Source of the DNA: JBCCXL01 sp039191605
GTDB lineage: Bacteria > Acidobacteriota > Thermoanaerobaculia > Multivoradales > JAHZIX01
Reading direction: 5' to 3'
NCBI GenBank assembly: GCA_039191605.1
Contig: JBCCXL010000015.1
Span: 62,001 to 126,000, forward strand
DNA length: 64,000 nucleotides
Shown: positions 32,195-40,544 of the stretch, piece after piece
How the letters are laid out: every line of letters begins with the position of its first letter
How positions within the stretch are numbered: position 1 is the first letter of the stretch
Program-made: the position numbers and the translations under genes
Notes under the pieces: generated by a model
Told to the model about the DNA's origin: nothing
What the model saw: the letters and a program-made list of their open reading frames with translations, nothing else
Database searches by the model: none

Positions 32195-34026
32195 CTTGGG
32201 GACGCAGCGTCGCGAAGCGCTCTGCGTCGACGGAGATGGATCCCGGCGGTCAGCGCCAGGAGCAGAGCGCTGATGATCATACCGCGGTGGCTGAGGGTGG
32301 GAATCTCCACCGGCGAGAGCTCCGGCACTCCGCCCACCACCAGGGTATGGGCGAAGAGATCCTCAGCGATTTCGATCTCGATCGGTCCCCCGGAGGGGGT
32401 GGTGGTCCAGCCCTTGGTGACCGCCAGAGCGCGGAAGGCGCGGCGATAGAGCAGGCGCGCCGAGACTTCTACCGTCTCCCCCGGTAGGGCGTTGGGGGGC
32501 AGTTGGAAGACGGCGTTGGCGGTGTCGGTGGCGTTGGCGGGAATCAGCGTGTCTTCCCACACTCCCTCGGCGTCGATGAAGAGCACCGGGCGAACGATGG
32601 GGCCCTGGCCGTTGATGCGCCCCTCGAGAATCTTGGCGAAGCCCTTACCGGGTTGACCGGCGTAATCTCCGGGCTGATCTCCGGGCACGTCATCGCTGGC
32701 CCAGAAGGGCAGCACGTCCCCCGCTACCTGGGGTAGAGGCAGACCGCCGTAGCGGGCGTCGAGGACTACCATGGCGTTGCGGATGGAGACCCCGGTGGGG
32801 AAGTTGTGGCCGGCGCCGGCGTTGGTCACCGCGGCGGTAACGGTGACCTGCCCGTTGGCGTCCACCGCGGCGGTATCCAGCAGCACCGAGAAGGAAAGGC
32901 TTAGAGGGGTGACTTCCTCGAAGGCGTGGCTGGCCCGCTGCAGCGGCGGGCGGGTGGGGGAGCCGCCGATATCGCAGATCTCCCCGGAGCCACTGCCGGC
33001 GGGCATGTGGCAGCCCTGGCAGGTGCGAAAGTCCGGACCTGGAGTGGAGTAGGGGGAGGCTAGCCACTCGCCGTAGGTGTTCTGGCCCGGGGCGCCGGTA
33101 TCGGGGTTGTTGTATTGGTGACAGGTGGCGCAGAACAGCGGGTCGGAAAAGAAGGGTGCGTGGCTGGGGCGCATGCCGCCGAAGCTGACGTCGTCCAGCG
33201 GACCCCAGACGTATTGCCAGGTGGGGGTGAAGGCGTCCCCCTGGGGGAAGCGATAGGTGGCGTTACCGAGAACGTGCAGGGCATTGACGTCGCCGTCCAC
33301 CGAGTCGATCTGGTGGCAGGCGAGGCAGCCGACGCCGTCCAGGGCTCCCGGGTCGGTGACCTGATCGAGGAAGACGTTGCCGGGGTCCATCGCCTCCGCC
33401 AGCGGGGTGTGGCAGGCGGAGCAGAAGCCCGTCTCCCCGGGATCGTGGGTATCGAGGAAGACGTAGCCGGCGCTGCCGCCGGCGGTACCGGTGCCGGAGT
33501 AGAGGTCCAGCACCCACTCGTCGCGGGCGGCGTTGGAGTGGGGGGAGCCCTGCCATTGGGCTACCTGCTGGCTGTGGCAGCCGGCGCACACCGCGCTGGT
33601 GGGAGGCGCGTAGGTCGGATTGTCGGCGGTGGGCAGGCGGGGCAGGGAGATGGTGACGCCGGTGTTTCCATCGCTGGCAAAGGCGCTGCCGATGATGAAG
33701 TTCACCCCCGCCCCGGCATCGTAGGGCACCGCCGCGGTGAGGGTGACGAAGCCCGCCGGCACCGGATCCAGAATGAAGCTGCCGTCGCCGGCGGTGATCA
33801 CCGAGCTCGACTCTGCCTGAATTCGCACCGTCGCTCCGCCGACGGGGTCGCCGCTGACTTCGTCCACGACGGTGCCGGAGATCGCTGCGCCGGCCGCGGT
33901 AGCCATGGCCAGGGAGAGGCAGCAGGCAAGGGCGACCGCAAAGCGAAGTGGGGCGCCGCTGGCGCCGGATCGAAGAGCGCTGGCGAGGATTTGGGGGGGC
34001 ACGGGAAGGAGAGGCGACGTGGGCAT
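32191..34026 (-). CDS. Exported pentaheme cytochrome c with IPTL-CTERM-like tail
   Basis: About 611 residues. After a signal peptide (VALACCLSLAMATAAGAA) comes a carboxypeptidase-regulatory-like beta-sandwich (about 48-130). Five CxxCH haem sites follow at residues 147 (CAGCH), 202 (CSACH), 234 (CLACH), 299 (CATCH) and 336 (CQGCH), then a beta-rich domain. The C-terminus has IPTLSHRGMIISALLLALTA and an Arg cluster, the layout of an IPTL-CTERM sorting signal. It resembles cytochrome c554-like electron carriers. ATG 34026 is chosen; the frame stays open further upstream, but the extension runs over the divergent gene. Its stop overlaps rlmL by 4 bp. Confidence 0.85.
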   Translation of the reverse strand: MPTSPLLPVPPQILASALRSGASGAPLRFAVALACCLSLAMATAAGAAISGTVVDEVSGDPVGGATVRIQAESSSVITAGDGSFILDPVPAGFVTLTAAVPYDAGAGVNFIIGSAFASDGNTGVTISLPRLPTADNPTYAPPTSAVCAGCHSQQVAQWQGSPHSNAARDEWVLDLYSGTGTAGGSAGYVFLDTHDPGETGFCSACHTPLAEAMDPGNVFLDQVTDPGALDGVGCLACHQIDSVDGDVNALHVLGNATYRFPQGDAFTPTWQYVWGPLDDVSFGGMRPSHAPFFSDPLFCATCHQYNNPDTGAPGQNTYGEWLASPYSTPGPDFRTCQGCHMPAGSGSGEICDIGGSPTRPPLQRASHAFEEVTPLSLSFSVLLDTAAVDANGQVTVTAAVTNAGAGHNFPTGVSIRNAMVVLDARYGGLPLPQVAGDVLPFWASDDVPGDQPGDYAGQPGKGFAKILEGRINGQGPIVRPVLFIDAEGVWEDTLIPANATDTANAVFQLPPNALPGETVEVSARLLYRRAFRALAVTKGWTTTPSGGPIEIEIAEDLFAHTLVVGGVPELSPVEIPTLSHRGMIISALLLALTAGIHLRRRRALRDAASPR

Positions 34027-34126
34027 GCAGAGGCTCCGCGGCGAGAACTTTAGACAAAGGCAAATCGAGACAACTTGCTCAAAGCTTATCAATCCATCGG
34101 CCCCTCTGGCGTGGCAAAATGCCCGG

Positions 34127-34549
34127 GTGAGGAACAATGCTGATCTTGCAGCCCGGAAGAGCTTGGGGATTACGGTGCTTGGACTCGTCCTGCAGGTGAG
34201 CGCCCTTCTGGCCGCCGCCTGGGCGACCTTCGGCGTAGGGCCCGGAGCCACCCTGTTCTCCCTGCGCGTCACCGCCTTCTCCTGCGTCGGGGCGATGCTT
34301 CTCGGCGTGCTGTTGGCCCGCTCCGCTCAGCGGCCCGGCGCCGAGGTGGGGACGGTGGTAGCCACCTGCCTTGCCCCGATGATCCTCGGCAGCGTAATGG
34401 CCTATCAGCAGGTTCGGGCCGGTCTACCCGCCGGGGGCGGGGCGTTGATCGCCACTCTTGCCGCCTTCGCCCTGCTGGCCTTCTACGCACTGCGCCTCGC
34501 TGCCGGCCGTGCCCGCCAGCGAGAGAGGGCCGCTTCTCCCGATTTCTGA
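34127..34549 (+). CDS. Small membrane protein, ATP synthase I-like in topology
   Basis: About 140 residues from GTG 34127, with four hydrophobic segments (LGLVLQVSALLAAAWATF, FSCVGAMLLGVLLAR, VATCLAPMILGSVMAY, LIATLAAFALLAFYALRLA). No family recognised. It is divergent from the cytochrome gene, and the tandem-GNAT gene follows 42 bp later. An upstream extension of the frame overlaps the cytochrome gene antisense and is rejected. Confidence 0.55.
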   Translation: MRNNADLAARKSLGITVLGLVLQVSALLAAAWATFGVGPGATLFSLRVTAFSCVGAMLLGVLLARSAQRPGAEVGTVVATCLAPMILGSVMAYQQVRAGLPAGGGALIATLAAFALLAFYALRLAAGRARQRERAASPDF

Positions 34550-34591
34550 TCCCCCTTCCGACCAACTGAACGGGTCCTTCGGAGAGCCTCC

Positions 34592-35782
34592 ATGAGCTCC
34601 ATTGACGATCATCCTCACAGCGATTTTCGATCCGCCCCTACCGCCGCTTCGCCCGCCCCGATGCCCCCTCCTTCGCTGCCGGAAGGCGTAAGGCTGAGGG
34701 CCGCTGTCGAGTCGGACCTGCCGGTGATCCTGGATTTCATCCAGCAGCTGGCGGCCTACGAGGGCCTCGAGGCAATGTGCGTCGTCACCGCCGACGATCT
34801 GCGCGGGACCCTCTTCCCTGAACCGCTCTCTACGGGGCCGATCTATGCCGAGGCGGTGTTGGCGGAGGAGAAGCGGGGAGCGGAAGGGGAGGAGTCCTGG
34901 GCGGCGGTGGGCTTCGCCGTCTTCAACCACAATTACTCCACCTTCTTGGGGCGCCCGGGCCTGTGGCTGGAGGATCTCTACGTGCATCCCTCCCAGCGTG
35001 GCCGCGGTCTCGGAAAGGCTCTGCTGCAGCATCTGGCGCAGGTTGCCCTGGAGCGCGGCTGCGGGCGCATGGAGTGGTGGGTGGTGAGCTGGAACGATTC
35101 CGCTCGGCGCTTCTACGAGTCGCTGCAGGCGCGGGCGATGAGCGAGTGGGTGGTGTATCGACTGGCTGGCGAGACCCTCGACAACATGGCCCGCTTCGGC
35201 GGCCCTCCCGAAGGTCAATCCACACCGGGGCCAGAGGAGGGGGCGCTGCGGTTGCCGGAGGGCGTGCGATTGCGAGACGCGACGGTGGAGGACGTGCCGG
35301 TGATCCTGCGCTTCATCGAGGAGCTGGCGGATTACGAGCGTCTGCGCCATGAGTGCGTCGCCACCGAGGAACACCTCCACCGCACCCTCTTTGGCGATCG
35401 GGCCTACGCCCACGTGGTGCTGGCGGAGCGGGAGGAGGCGGATCATCAGGAAGACGGGGATTGGCGGCCCGTGGGCTTCGCCCTCTACTTCCATAGCTAC
35501 TCCGCTTACCTCGGCCGCCCGGGTCTGTGGCTGGAGGACGTCTACGTGCCGAAGAGCGAGCGCGGCCAGGGGCTCGGCAAGGCCTTGCTGCAGCGTCTCG
35601 CGCAGATCGCCGTGGAGCGCCGCTGCGGCCGGATGGAGTGGTGGGTGCTGGACTGGAACGAGCCCTCGATTCGCTTCTACGAATCGCTGGAGGCCGAGGC
35701 GATGAAGGACCTGGTGGTCTACCGTCTCACCGGCCCCACTCTGGAAGACATGGCCCGCTACGGTGGGGAGCCCCAGAGTTGA
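34592..35782 (+). CDS. Tandem fused GNAT N-acetyltransferase, SSAT-like
   Basis: Two GNAT domains in one 396-residue chain: about 30-210 and 232-392. Both carry VRLRxAxxxDxPVILxFIxxLAxYE, then GRPGLWLEDLYVHPSQRGRG or GRPGLWLEDVYVPKSERGQG (acetyl-CoA binding R/QxxGxG/A loop), CGRMEWWV and RFYESL. The pattern resembles diamine/thialysine acetyltransferases (SAT family). Those are usually about 160-170-residue homodimers, so the fusion would make an intramolecular pseudo-dimer. The halves are very similar, pointing to recent duplication. Substrate unknown; a polyamine or amino acid amine is likely. Confidence 0.85.
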   Translation: MSSIDDHPHSDFRSAPTAASPAPMPPPSLPEGVRLRAAVESDLPVILDFIQQLAAYEGLEAMCVVTADDLRGTLFPEPLSTGPIYAEAVLAEEKRGAEGEESWAAVGFAVFNHNYSTFLGRPGLWLEDLYVHPSQRGRGLGKALLQHLAQVALERGCGRMEWWVVSWNDSARRFYESLQARAMSEWVVYRLAGETLDNMARFGGPPEGQSTPGPEEGALRLPEGVRLRDATVEDVPVILRFIEELADYERLRHECVATEEHLHRTLFGDRAYAHVVLAEREEADHQEDGDWRPVGFALYFHSYSAYLGRPGLWLEDVYVPKSERGQGLGKALLQRLAQIAVERRCGRMEWWVLDWNEPSIRFYESLEAEAMKDLVVYRLTGPTLEDMARYGGEPQS

Positions 35783-36151
35783 GTGGCTGGAGCTAGAGAG
35801 CCAGCGTATCTAGAGGAGCATCTCTGGGTCAGGGCATGCAGACTAGAAGCCGAAGCCGGGGGACGGCTGCATAGCCTGTTGAAACGGGTCTCTCGGGGCC
35901 AGGCAGGCGTGCTAACATACGGGCAGATCAAGAGATAATTCACCGCCGGAAAGTGCCGCGACGCGGGTTGTCGCAGTGTTTTCTCGGAGCTTCTGCCGGT
36001 CGCTGGCCTTGCGGGTTGGCTGGGATAACCCAAGCTTTTCGCTCTCGAACCGAGCGGGAGGACCCTTGGATGTTTGGCCTTCCCTCAGCGGAGCGCTTCG
36101 TTCGGAAGCTCGCATCGATTCATCGACCTTCGCTCTCGAGGAGACGATCCT
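35783..36151. other. Intergenic region upstream of the DUF1761 gene
   Basis: No gene supported. It holds the DUF1761 ribosome binding site GAGGAGA (36138-36144), whose context GAGGAGA-x-GATCCTATG recurs before fabI. Otherwise nothing distinctive. Confidence 0.45.
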
Positions 36152-36562
36152 ATGGAAGCCATCAACTTCAACTACGCCGCCATCGTTGTCGCCGGTCTCG
36201 CCGGGGTGTTCATCGGCGGCCTGTGGTACTCCCCGGTGCTTTTTGCCAAATCTTGGGCCGGCCATATCGGCAAGACGGCGGAGCAGGTGCAGGCGGATTT
36301 CTCTCCGCTCAAGATCCTCAACGCCCTGATCAGCTGCATCATCGCCGCCATCTATCTTTCGGCGGTCATCGACTTCTCAGGGCATCAGAGCCTGACGGGC
36401 GGGATCCACGTCGGCTTGGTGACCGCCTTTGCGGTGCTCATCGTCTTTCGCGGCATGCACGACTTTTTTGAGCACCGGCCCTTCAAGCTCTTCTTGATCA
36501 CCGTCGGCCACGATCTGCTGGTCTTCGTCGCGATGGGCGCGATCCTCGGCGCCTGGCAATAA
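36152..36562 (+). CDS. DUF1761 membrane protein
   Basis: A 136-residue protein with four membrane segments. The family entry is AAIVVAGLAGVFIGGLWYSPVLF, followed by SWAGHIGKT, then hydrophobic segments ending VGHDLLVFVAMGAILGAWQ. This is the DUF1761 pattern; function unknown. The start is set by GAGGAGA 8 nt upstream of ATG 36152. Followed by a cluster of hairpins. Confidence 0.85.
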   Translation: MEAINFNYAAIVVAGLAGVFIGGLWYSPVLFAKSWAGHIGKTAEQVQADFSPLKILNALISCIIAAIYLSAVIDFSGHQSLTGGIHVGLVTAFAVLIVFRGMHDFFEHRPFKLFLITVGHDLLVFVAMGAILGAWQ

Positions 36563-36578
36563 GGGCCCTAGGGGTTGA

Positions 36579-36620
36579 GAGGCGCGCCTCGGGCCTGCCT
36601 GAGGAGTAGCTCGCCTCAGG
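36579..36620 (+). terminator. Palindrome and hairpin after the DUF1761 gene
   Basis: GAGGCGCGCCTC (36579-36590) is a perfect 12-bp palindrome. CCTGAGG (36598-36604) pairs with CCTCAGG (36614-36620). No U-run follows, so termination is only a guess. Confidence 0.4.
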
Positions 36621-36654
36621 AATTCCATCTTGTGGCCAGCTCCAGGCCATGGGA

Positions 36655-36718
36655 AGGCGGGATTCTGCTTTCCGAGGGACGTCCGCCGGTGCCCGTCCTG
36701 GAAGAGCGAATCCCGCCT
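36655..36718. ncRNA. Long imperfect hairpin, possible structured RNA
   Basis: AGGCGGGATTC (36655-36665) pairs perfectly with GAATCCCGCCT (36708-36718). The inner flanks GCTTTCC and GGAAGAGC also pair with one bulge, giving a stem of about 18 bp. It is too long and central for a simple terminator; transcription is not shown. Confidence 0.35.
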
Positions 36719-36990
36719 CACGACCCCCTGATCGAGGGAGCGTGACGAAGCTTGAGCCTGGGGGCCGCCCGGCGTAAGCTGAGAGAGGCGCCGCGTTTGC
36801 TGCGCTCGCGGTTCCGGCCGCGTTCCCTTGATTGATTCTCGACCTCCGCCGTCGCGGGGCCTTGGCCTTCGGGCCGCCGCGCGATCCCCCGAGTACGCTG
36901 TTTCGGATCTCCGCCCTGAGTCCGCCGACGACCTGTGTCTTGTTCAGCGGTCCACGGTCTCCGCCGCAGCTTCATCGATGCGCTCAGCCT

Positions 36991-37890
36991 ATGACCTCTA
37001 TCTCCGGTGAATCCGAGTTGGCTGCCCCACCGCCGTCGACGCCCGCCTCTCCCTCCCTCTCCCGCTGGCGCGCCATCGGCGGTTTCGGCGGTTTGGGACG
37101 ATTGCTGAAGGAGCAGATCAAGCGCCCCTTCTATGCCCTATATCGCCGCCGCCTCGAGGCCAAGGCCTCGAGCTGGAAGAAGCCGCAGCACATCGGCTTC
37201 ATCATGGACGGCAACCGCCGCTTCGCCCGCGGCCAGGGCTTTGCCACCGCCAACGAGGGGCATCACCACGGCGCCAGCAAGCTGCAGCAGGTGCTGTCCT
37301 GGTGCTTCGATGCGGGGATCCCGGTGACCACCGTATGGAGTTTCTCGATCGATAACTTCGAGCGGGATACGGCGGAGGTCAAGGGGCTGCTGGATCTCTT
37401 CGAGCAGAAGACCCGGGAGATGATCCACGAGGATCAGGTGCACTCCAACCGGGTCCAGGTGCGCTACATCGGGCAGCTCTCGCTGCTGCCGGAGAGCCTG
37501 CGGGAGGCGATTCAGGAGCTGGAGACGGCCACCGCCCACTACGATCAATTCCGCCTCAATATCGCCATGGCCTACGGCGGGCGGGAAGAGATCACCGACG
37601 CTTTTCGTTCCTACCTTCGGGACCATGAGGAGCGTGGCGAGAGCCTGGATCAGGCCATTGAGGGCCTCGACGAGGAAGGCATCGAGCCCTACCTCTACAC
37701 CTCCGGGCTGCCGGAGCCCGACTTGATTCTGCGCACCAGCGGCGAGCTTCGATTGAGCGGCTTCCTGCTGTGGCAGAGCGCCCATTCCGAGTACTACTTC
37801 TGCGACGCCTGCTGGCCCGCCTTCCGCAAGATCGACTTCCTCCGCGCCCTGCGCTCCTTCCACGTGCGCCACCGGCGCTACGGTCGCTGA
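36991..37890 (+). CDS. uppS: cis-Prenyltransferase (undecaprenyl/polyprenyl diphosphate synthase family)
   Basis: It condenses isopentenyl diphosphate in cis to make the lipid carrier for cell-wall sugars. The catalytic start is HIGFIMDGNRRFARG with Asp73. Next come VTTVWSFSIDNFERDTAEV and the C-terminal ILRTSGELRLSGFLLWQSAH. An N-terminal extension of about 60 residues is unusual for E. coli-type UppS. Details such as HHHGASKLQQVLSWC and SGELRLSGFLLWQ are nearer to eukaryotic DHDDS-type or actinobacterial enzymes than to the SGEQRISNFLLWQ form. It may therefore be a second cis-prenyltransferase with a different chain length. The symbol is the family default. Confidence 0.85.
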   Translation: MTSISGESELAAPPPSTPASPSLSRWRAIGGFGGLGRLLKEQIKRPFYALYRRRLEAKASSWKKPQHIGFIMDGNRRFARGQGFATANEGHHHGASKLQQVLSWCFDAGIPVTTVWSFSIDNFERDTAEVKGLLDLFEQKTREMIHEDQVHSNRVQVRYIGQLSLLPESLREAIQELETATAHYDQFRLNIAMAYGGREEITDAFRSYLRDHEERGESLDQAIEGLDEEGIEPYLYTSGLPEPDLILRTSGELRLSGFLLWQSAHSEYYFCDACWPAFRKIDFLRALRSFHVRHRRYGR

Positions 37891-38000
37891 CCTCCGCAGC
37901 CTCAGAAGGTAGAAACCCGTCTCGAGCCCTTCAGGCTCTCCGCTTCCTGCTTTTTCCCCTTGAACCTCAGCGCACAGGAACTCGCACAGCAGGCTCAACT

Positions 38001-38474
38001 ATGAAGATCACTCCCCTCCGCGCCATCTTCCTCATCGCCGCCTTCGCCGCCATTCTGCTCACCGCCGATTGGGTCGACGGCTCCCTCACCGGCCGTCAGC
38101 AGCACATTCGGGTCGCCCCGGACCGCGAAGGTCTGGTGCGAATCGACGTCAGCGACCTCGAGCAGCAGCAGGTGCGCTTCTACCGCTTCCTCAACACCGG
38201 CAACCAAGAGATCCTCTTCTTCGTCGGTCGCGACAACACCGGCACCATCCAGGCGGCCTTCAACGCCGGCGACAGCCACTACAAAGTCAAGCGCGGCTTC
38301 TCCCACGACAACGGCTGGATCATCGACAACAAATGCGAGCGTGCCAGCCCCCTCGCCGACGTCAACAAAGGCGGCAGCGGCTGCCAGCCCGAACCCCTCG
38401 ATCACACCGTCCAGGGCACCGAAGTCGTCTTCACCGAGAGCGACATCCTGCGGGGATGGAGATACTTCCGGTAA
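38001..38474 (+). CDS. DUF2318-like membrane-anchored protein lacking most cysteines
   Basis: A 157-residue protein with an N-terminal hydrophobic segment (AIFLIAAFAAILLTADW) and a DUF2318-like domain: VRFYRFLNTGNQEILFFVGRD, then IQAAFNAGDSHYKVKRGF, IIDNKCERASPLADVNKGGSG and CQPEPL. Typical DUF2318 proteins have FDACDVCY and CxxCG cysteine pairs for a metal or iron-sulfur centre; here the first pair reads NAGDSHY and only one Cys remains in the second. The fold is probably kept while the metal site is lost or altered. It follows the prenyltransferase after 110 bp, in the same direction. Confidence 0.72.
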   Translation: MKITPLRAIFLIAAFAAILLTADWVDGSLTGRQQHIRVAPDREGLVRIDVSDLEQQQVRFYRFLNTGNQEILFFVGRDNTGTIQAAFNAGDSHYKVKRGFSHDNGWIIDNKCERASPLADVNKGGSGCQPEPLDHTVQGTEVVFTESDILRGWRYFR

Positions 38475-38481
38475 AACAAAT

Positions 38482-38512
38482 CCGCGGCGCGCTCCGAAGA
38501 GCCGCGCCGCGG
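38482..38512 (-). terminator. GC-rich terminator hairpin between convergent genes
   Basis: CCGCGGCGCG (38482-38491) pairs with CGCGCCGCGG (38503-38512). Read on the minus strand the stem is followed by ATTTGTTTTAC, so it can end transcription of the lipoprotein gene; it also sits right after the DUF2318-like stop. Confidence 0.65.
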
Positions 38513-38542
38513 TGGGAGAGGCTAGCGGTAGAGATTGAGGCG

Positions 38543-38590
38543 CGAGGCCTGATCCCCGAAGATCTGAGGATCCTTGGGAATCAGGCCTCG
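38543..38590. terminator. Second long hairpin between the convergent genes
   Basis: CGAGGCCTGAT (38543-38553) pairs perfectly with ATCAGGCCTCG (38580-38590), extended by CCC/GGG with one bulge. Lies in the 3' region shared by the DUF2318-like and lipoprotein genes. Confidence 0.5.
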
Positions 38591-38596
38591 ATCTCA

Positions 38597-38626
38597 TTTA
38601 GCTCAAGAGTGTTTAGCTCAGGACTC
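38597..38626. repeat. 15-bp tandem repeat at the lipoprotein gene tail
   Basis: TTTAGCTCAAGAGTG is followed by TTTAGCTCAGGACTC, then a shortened TTTGCTCAAG. It lies just past the stop of the lipoprotein gene. Confidence 0.75.
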
Positions 38627-38643
38627 TTTGCTCAAGCCTGGCC

Positions 38644-40146
38644 TCAGCTCTTGGCCTTACCGGCAGCGCCGTCGGTTTCGGTGTAGACGATAGCCAGAAG
38701 ATCCTCGAGGCAGACCTCGAGCTGCTCTTCGCTCACCGGACTTTCGACCGACTCGCAGACGAGGGAGATGGGGGCGTAGTTGCCCATATTGCTGGTGGAG
38801 GCGGCGTTGCTGGCGGGGGAGTTGCCCCAGTTGCCGTCGTCCTTGCTATAGCAGGGGACGTCGGAGCGGATGCTGCCGGCGAAGCCGCTCTTGACCTCTT
38901 TGTTGCGGTAGATGAAGACCGGCGGCACGAAGTCTTCGCCGGTGCGGTAGCCGGACATGGGGATGGTGGCGAAGAGGTTGGCGCTGGCCCAGGCCTGGAC
39001 GGTAGCGACGTCGGTGGAGGTGAAGCTCGCCGGGTATTGGACGACGAAGGCGTCGGAGACGGTGACGATGTCGACGCCGGCCACCACCTGGTCCGGATAA
39101 CTCAGCAGCTCCGAGCCGTAGGAGGCGACGGAGAAGTAGCGAACCTCCGGATCCGAGGGGAAGGTGGAGTCTTCGTTGATGTCGACGTTGTCGAAGATCG
39201 TCGGGATGGTGGTGATGGTGGTGATGGCCATCTTGTCCTGCTCGTAGACTGCGCTGAGGAGGTAGCCGGTGCAGGTGGAGTCTGGATCCGGCGCCTCGGT
39301 GCCGTCGGCGGAGATGCCGCCGGCGCCGGCCCAGCGAACGATGTTGAGAGGCGGACGATCCCAGCGCAGGCGACCCTCGTCCGGCTCCGGCGGCAGGTCG
39401 CCGAGGTCGAGCTCCGGCTTCACCGGATCGATGCCGGAGGTGTCCGGGCAGGAGGTCGTGGTGTCTAGATTGTCCGGCAGCACGGCGGTGATGGTCGGCT
39501 GATCGACGTAGCCGCGGCGGTCGTAGCTGCTAGAAGAGTTGAAGTCCGCGCCGGTGGTCGGGTTGCTGCGCTCCGGGTAGTAGGAGCGCATCATGATGAT
39601 CGGCGGCAGCTCACCGTCCTGCTCGTTGGGCAGGGCGAGGGCGTTTGACTTGCCTTGATTCACCGCGGAATCGTAGTCCGGGGTGACGTAGATGGTGTAG
39701 TTGCGGGGCGTGCCCTGGATCAGGTTGCCGGTGATGAAGGGGTTCTCGGAACCCTCGTCCATCACGTAGCTGCTGTCCGAGAGGGAGGCGTAGGGGTAGT
39801 TGTCCTGGTAGGTGGTGTATGAGGTGTAGGCCGCGTAGGGCATCTCGCCTTCGATTTTGTAGGCGACGTTCTCGTTGATCGGGGCGAAGAGGTAGAGATA
39901 GGAGGCGTTGAGGTCGAAGAAGAAGGGCAGGGACTCCTCGTTGAAGGCGAAGTCCGCCGTCCAGCTACAGATCGAGCTGTCGTCGCCGTCTACCGGTTCG
40001 GGGGCACTGCTTTCGGGCCCGCAGCCGATGGCTAGAGGCAGGGTGAGCAGCGAGAGCGCCAGCAGGGCGCCCAGGGCTGCTTTCCCCTGGAAGAGTCTCC
40101 ATTGGAAGAGTCTGCATTGGAAGAGTCGGGGGGTGGAACGTTCCAT
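38644..40146 (-). CDS. Large secreted lipoprotein of unknown function
   Basis: A 500-residue protein with a signal peptide ending LAIGC (lipobox, about Cys42). The part after it, ESLPFFFDLNASYLYLFAPINENVAY followed by MPYAAYTSYTTYQDNYP (by parts), resembles the ligand-binding start of DUF1214/DUF1254-type beta-sandwich proteins, but no full match is clear. The chain is rich in Tyr, Ser, Thr and Asp, typical of surface proteins. Three 15-bp repeats encode the leader before the signal core (RLFQW-type units). Monocistronic with terminator hairpins downstream and a 398-bp gap upstream. Confidence 0.75.
   Translation of the reverse strand: MERSTPRLFQCRLFQWRLFQGKAALGALLALSLLTLPLAIGCGPESSAPEPVDGDDSSICSWTADFAFNEESLPFFFDLNASYLYLFAPINENVAYKIEGEMPYAAYTSYTTYQDNYPYASLSDSSYVMDEGSENPFITGNLIQGTPRNYTIYVTPDYDSAVNQGKSNALALPNEQDGELPPIIMMRSYYPERSNPTTGADFNSSSSYDRRGYVDQPTITAVLPDNLDTTTSCPDTSGIDPVKPELDLGDLPPEPDEGRLRWDRPPLNIVRWAGAGGISADGTEAPDPDSTCTGYLLSAVYEQDKMAITTITTIPTIFDNVDINEDSTFPSDPEVRYFSVASYGSELLSYPDQVVAGVDIVTVSDAFVVQYPASFTSTDVATVQAWASANLFATIPMSGYRTGEDFVPPVFIYRNKEVKSGFAGSIRSDVPCYSKDDGNWGNSPASNAASTSNMGNYAPISLVCESVESPVSEEQLEVCLEDLLAIVYTETDGAAGKAKS
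40088..40132. repeat. Three 15-bp in-frame repeats in the lipoprotein leader
   Basis: TGGAAGAGTCTCCAT, TGGAAGAGTCTGCAT and TGGAAGAGTCGGGGG follow each other. They encode repeated x-LFQ-x units ahead of the signal-peptide core, and may make the true start one of several. Confidence 0.8.
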
Positions 40147-40544
40147 GGATCGATCTCCTGATCGTGTGGTGCGGTTGACCCTCGCTCAGCAGGCCACGAT
40201 CGCGTGCTGGCGCCGGGCCGAACCACGTGGTTCTCCGCCCTGACCTCGACTGAGCCTAGACCCTGCAGGAGGCCGTGCCTCCGTGCTTCCACCCCTTCGG
40301 GACTTGGCTCATATGTTCGATGTCGAAATCAATCGATGCGAAGAATGAGCATATTGTAATGATCGGCGCAGCGAATTCAATAGGAGGAGACCAAAATATT
40401 GAGATGGATGTCTGGGGCTGATTCAGACCCCGGCAGTCCGCCTTCGCAGAGGCTTCCCTAAATATTTAGAAAGAGGAGAGCTACGCGATTTCCCAGGGAT
40501 CGCAGTGGCGGATTTCGAGCCGGGGCGGCAATTTCTGAGGCGAG
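40147..40544. other. Intergenic region between the lipoprotein and the rRNA methyltransferase
   Basis: No gene seen. The stretch around 40320-40400 is A/T-richer than its surroundings and is the likely place for the lipoprotein promoter. No clear hairpin or repeat beyond this. Confidence 0.45.

Larger units (their letters stand above)
36563..36990. other. Intergenic region between DUF1761 and the prenyltransferase
   Basis: No gene supported. The left half contains three inverted repeats (36579-36590, 36598-36620, 36655-36718); the right half shows no motif I can name and should hold the prenyltransferase promoter. Confidence 0.5.
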
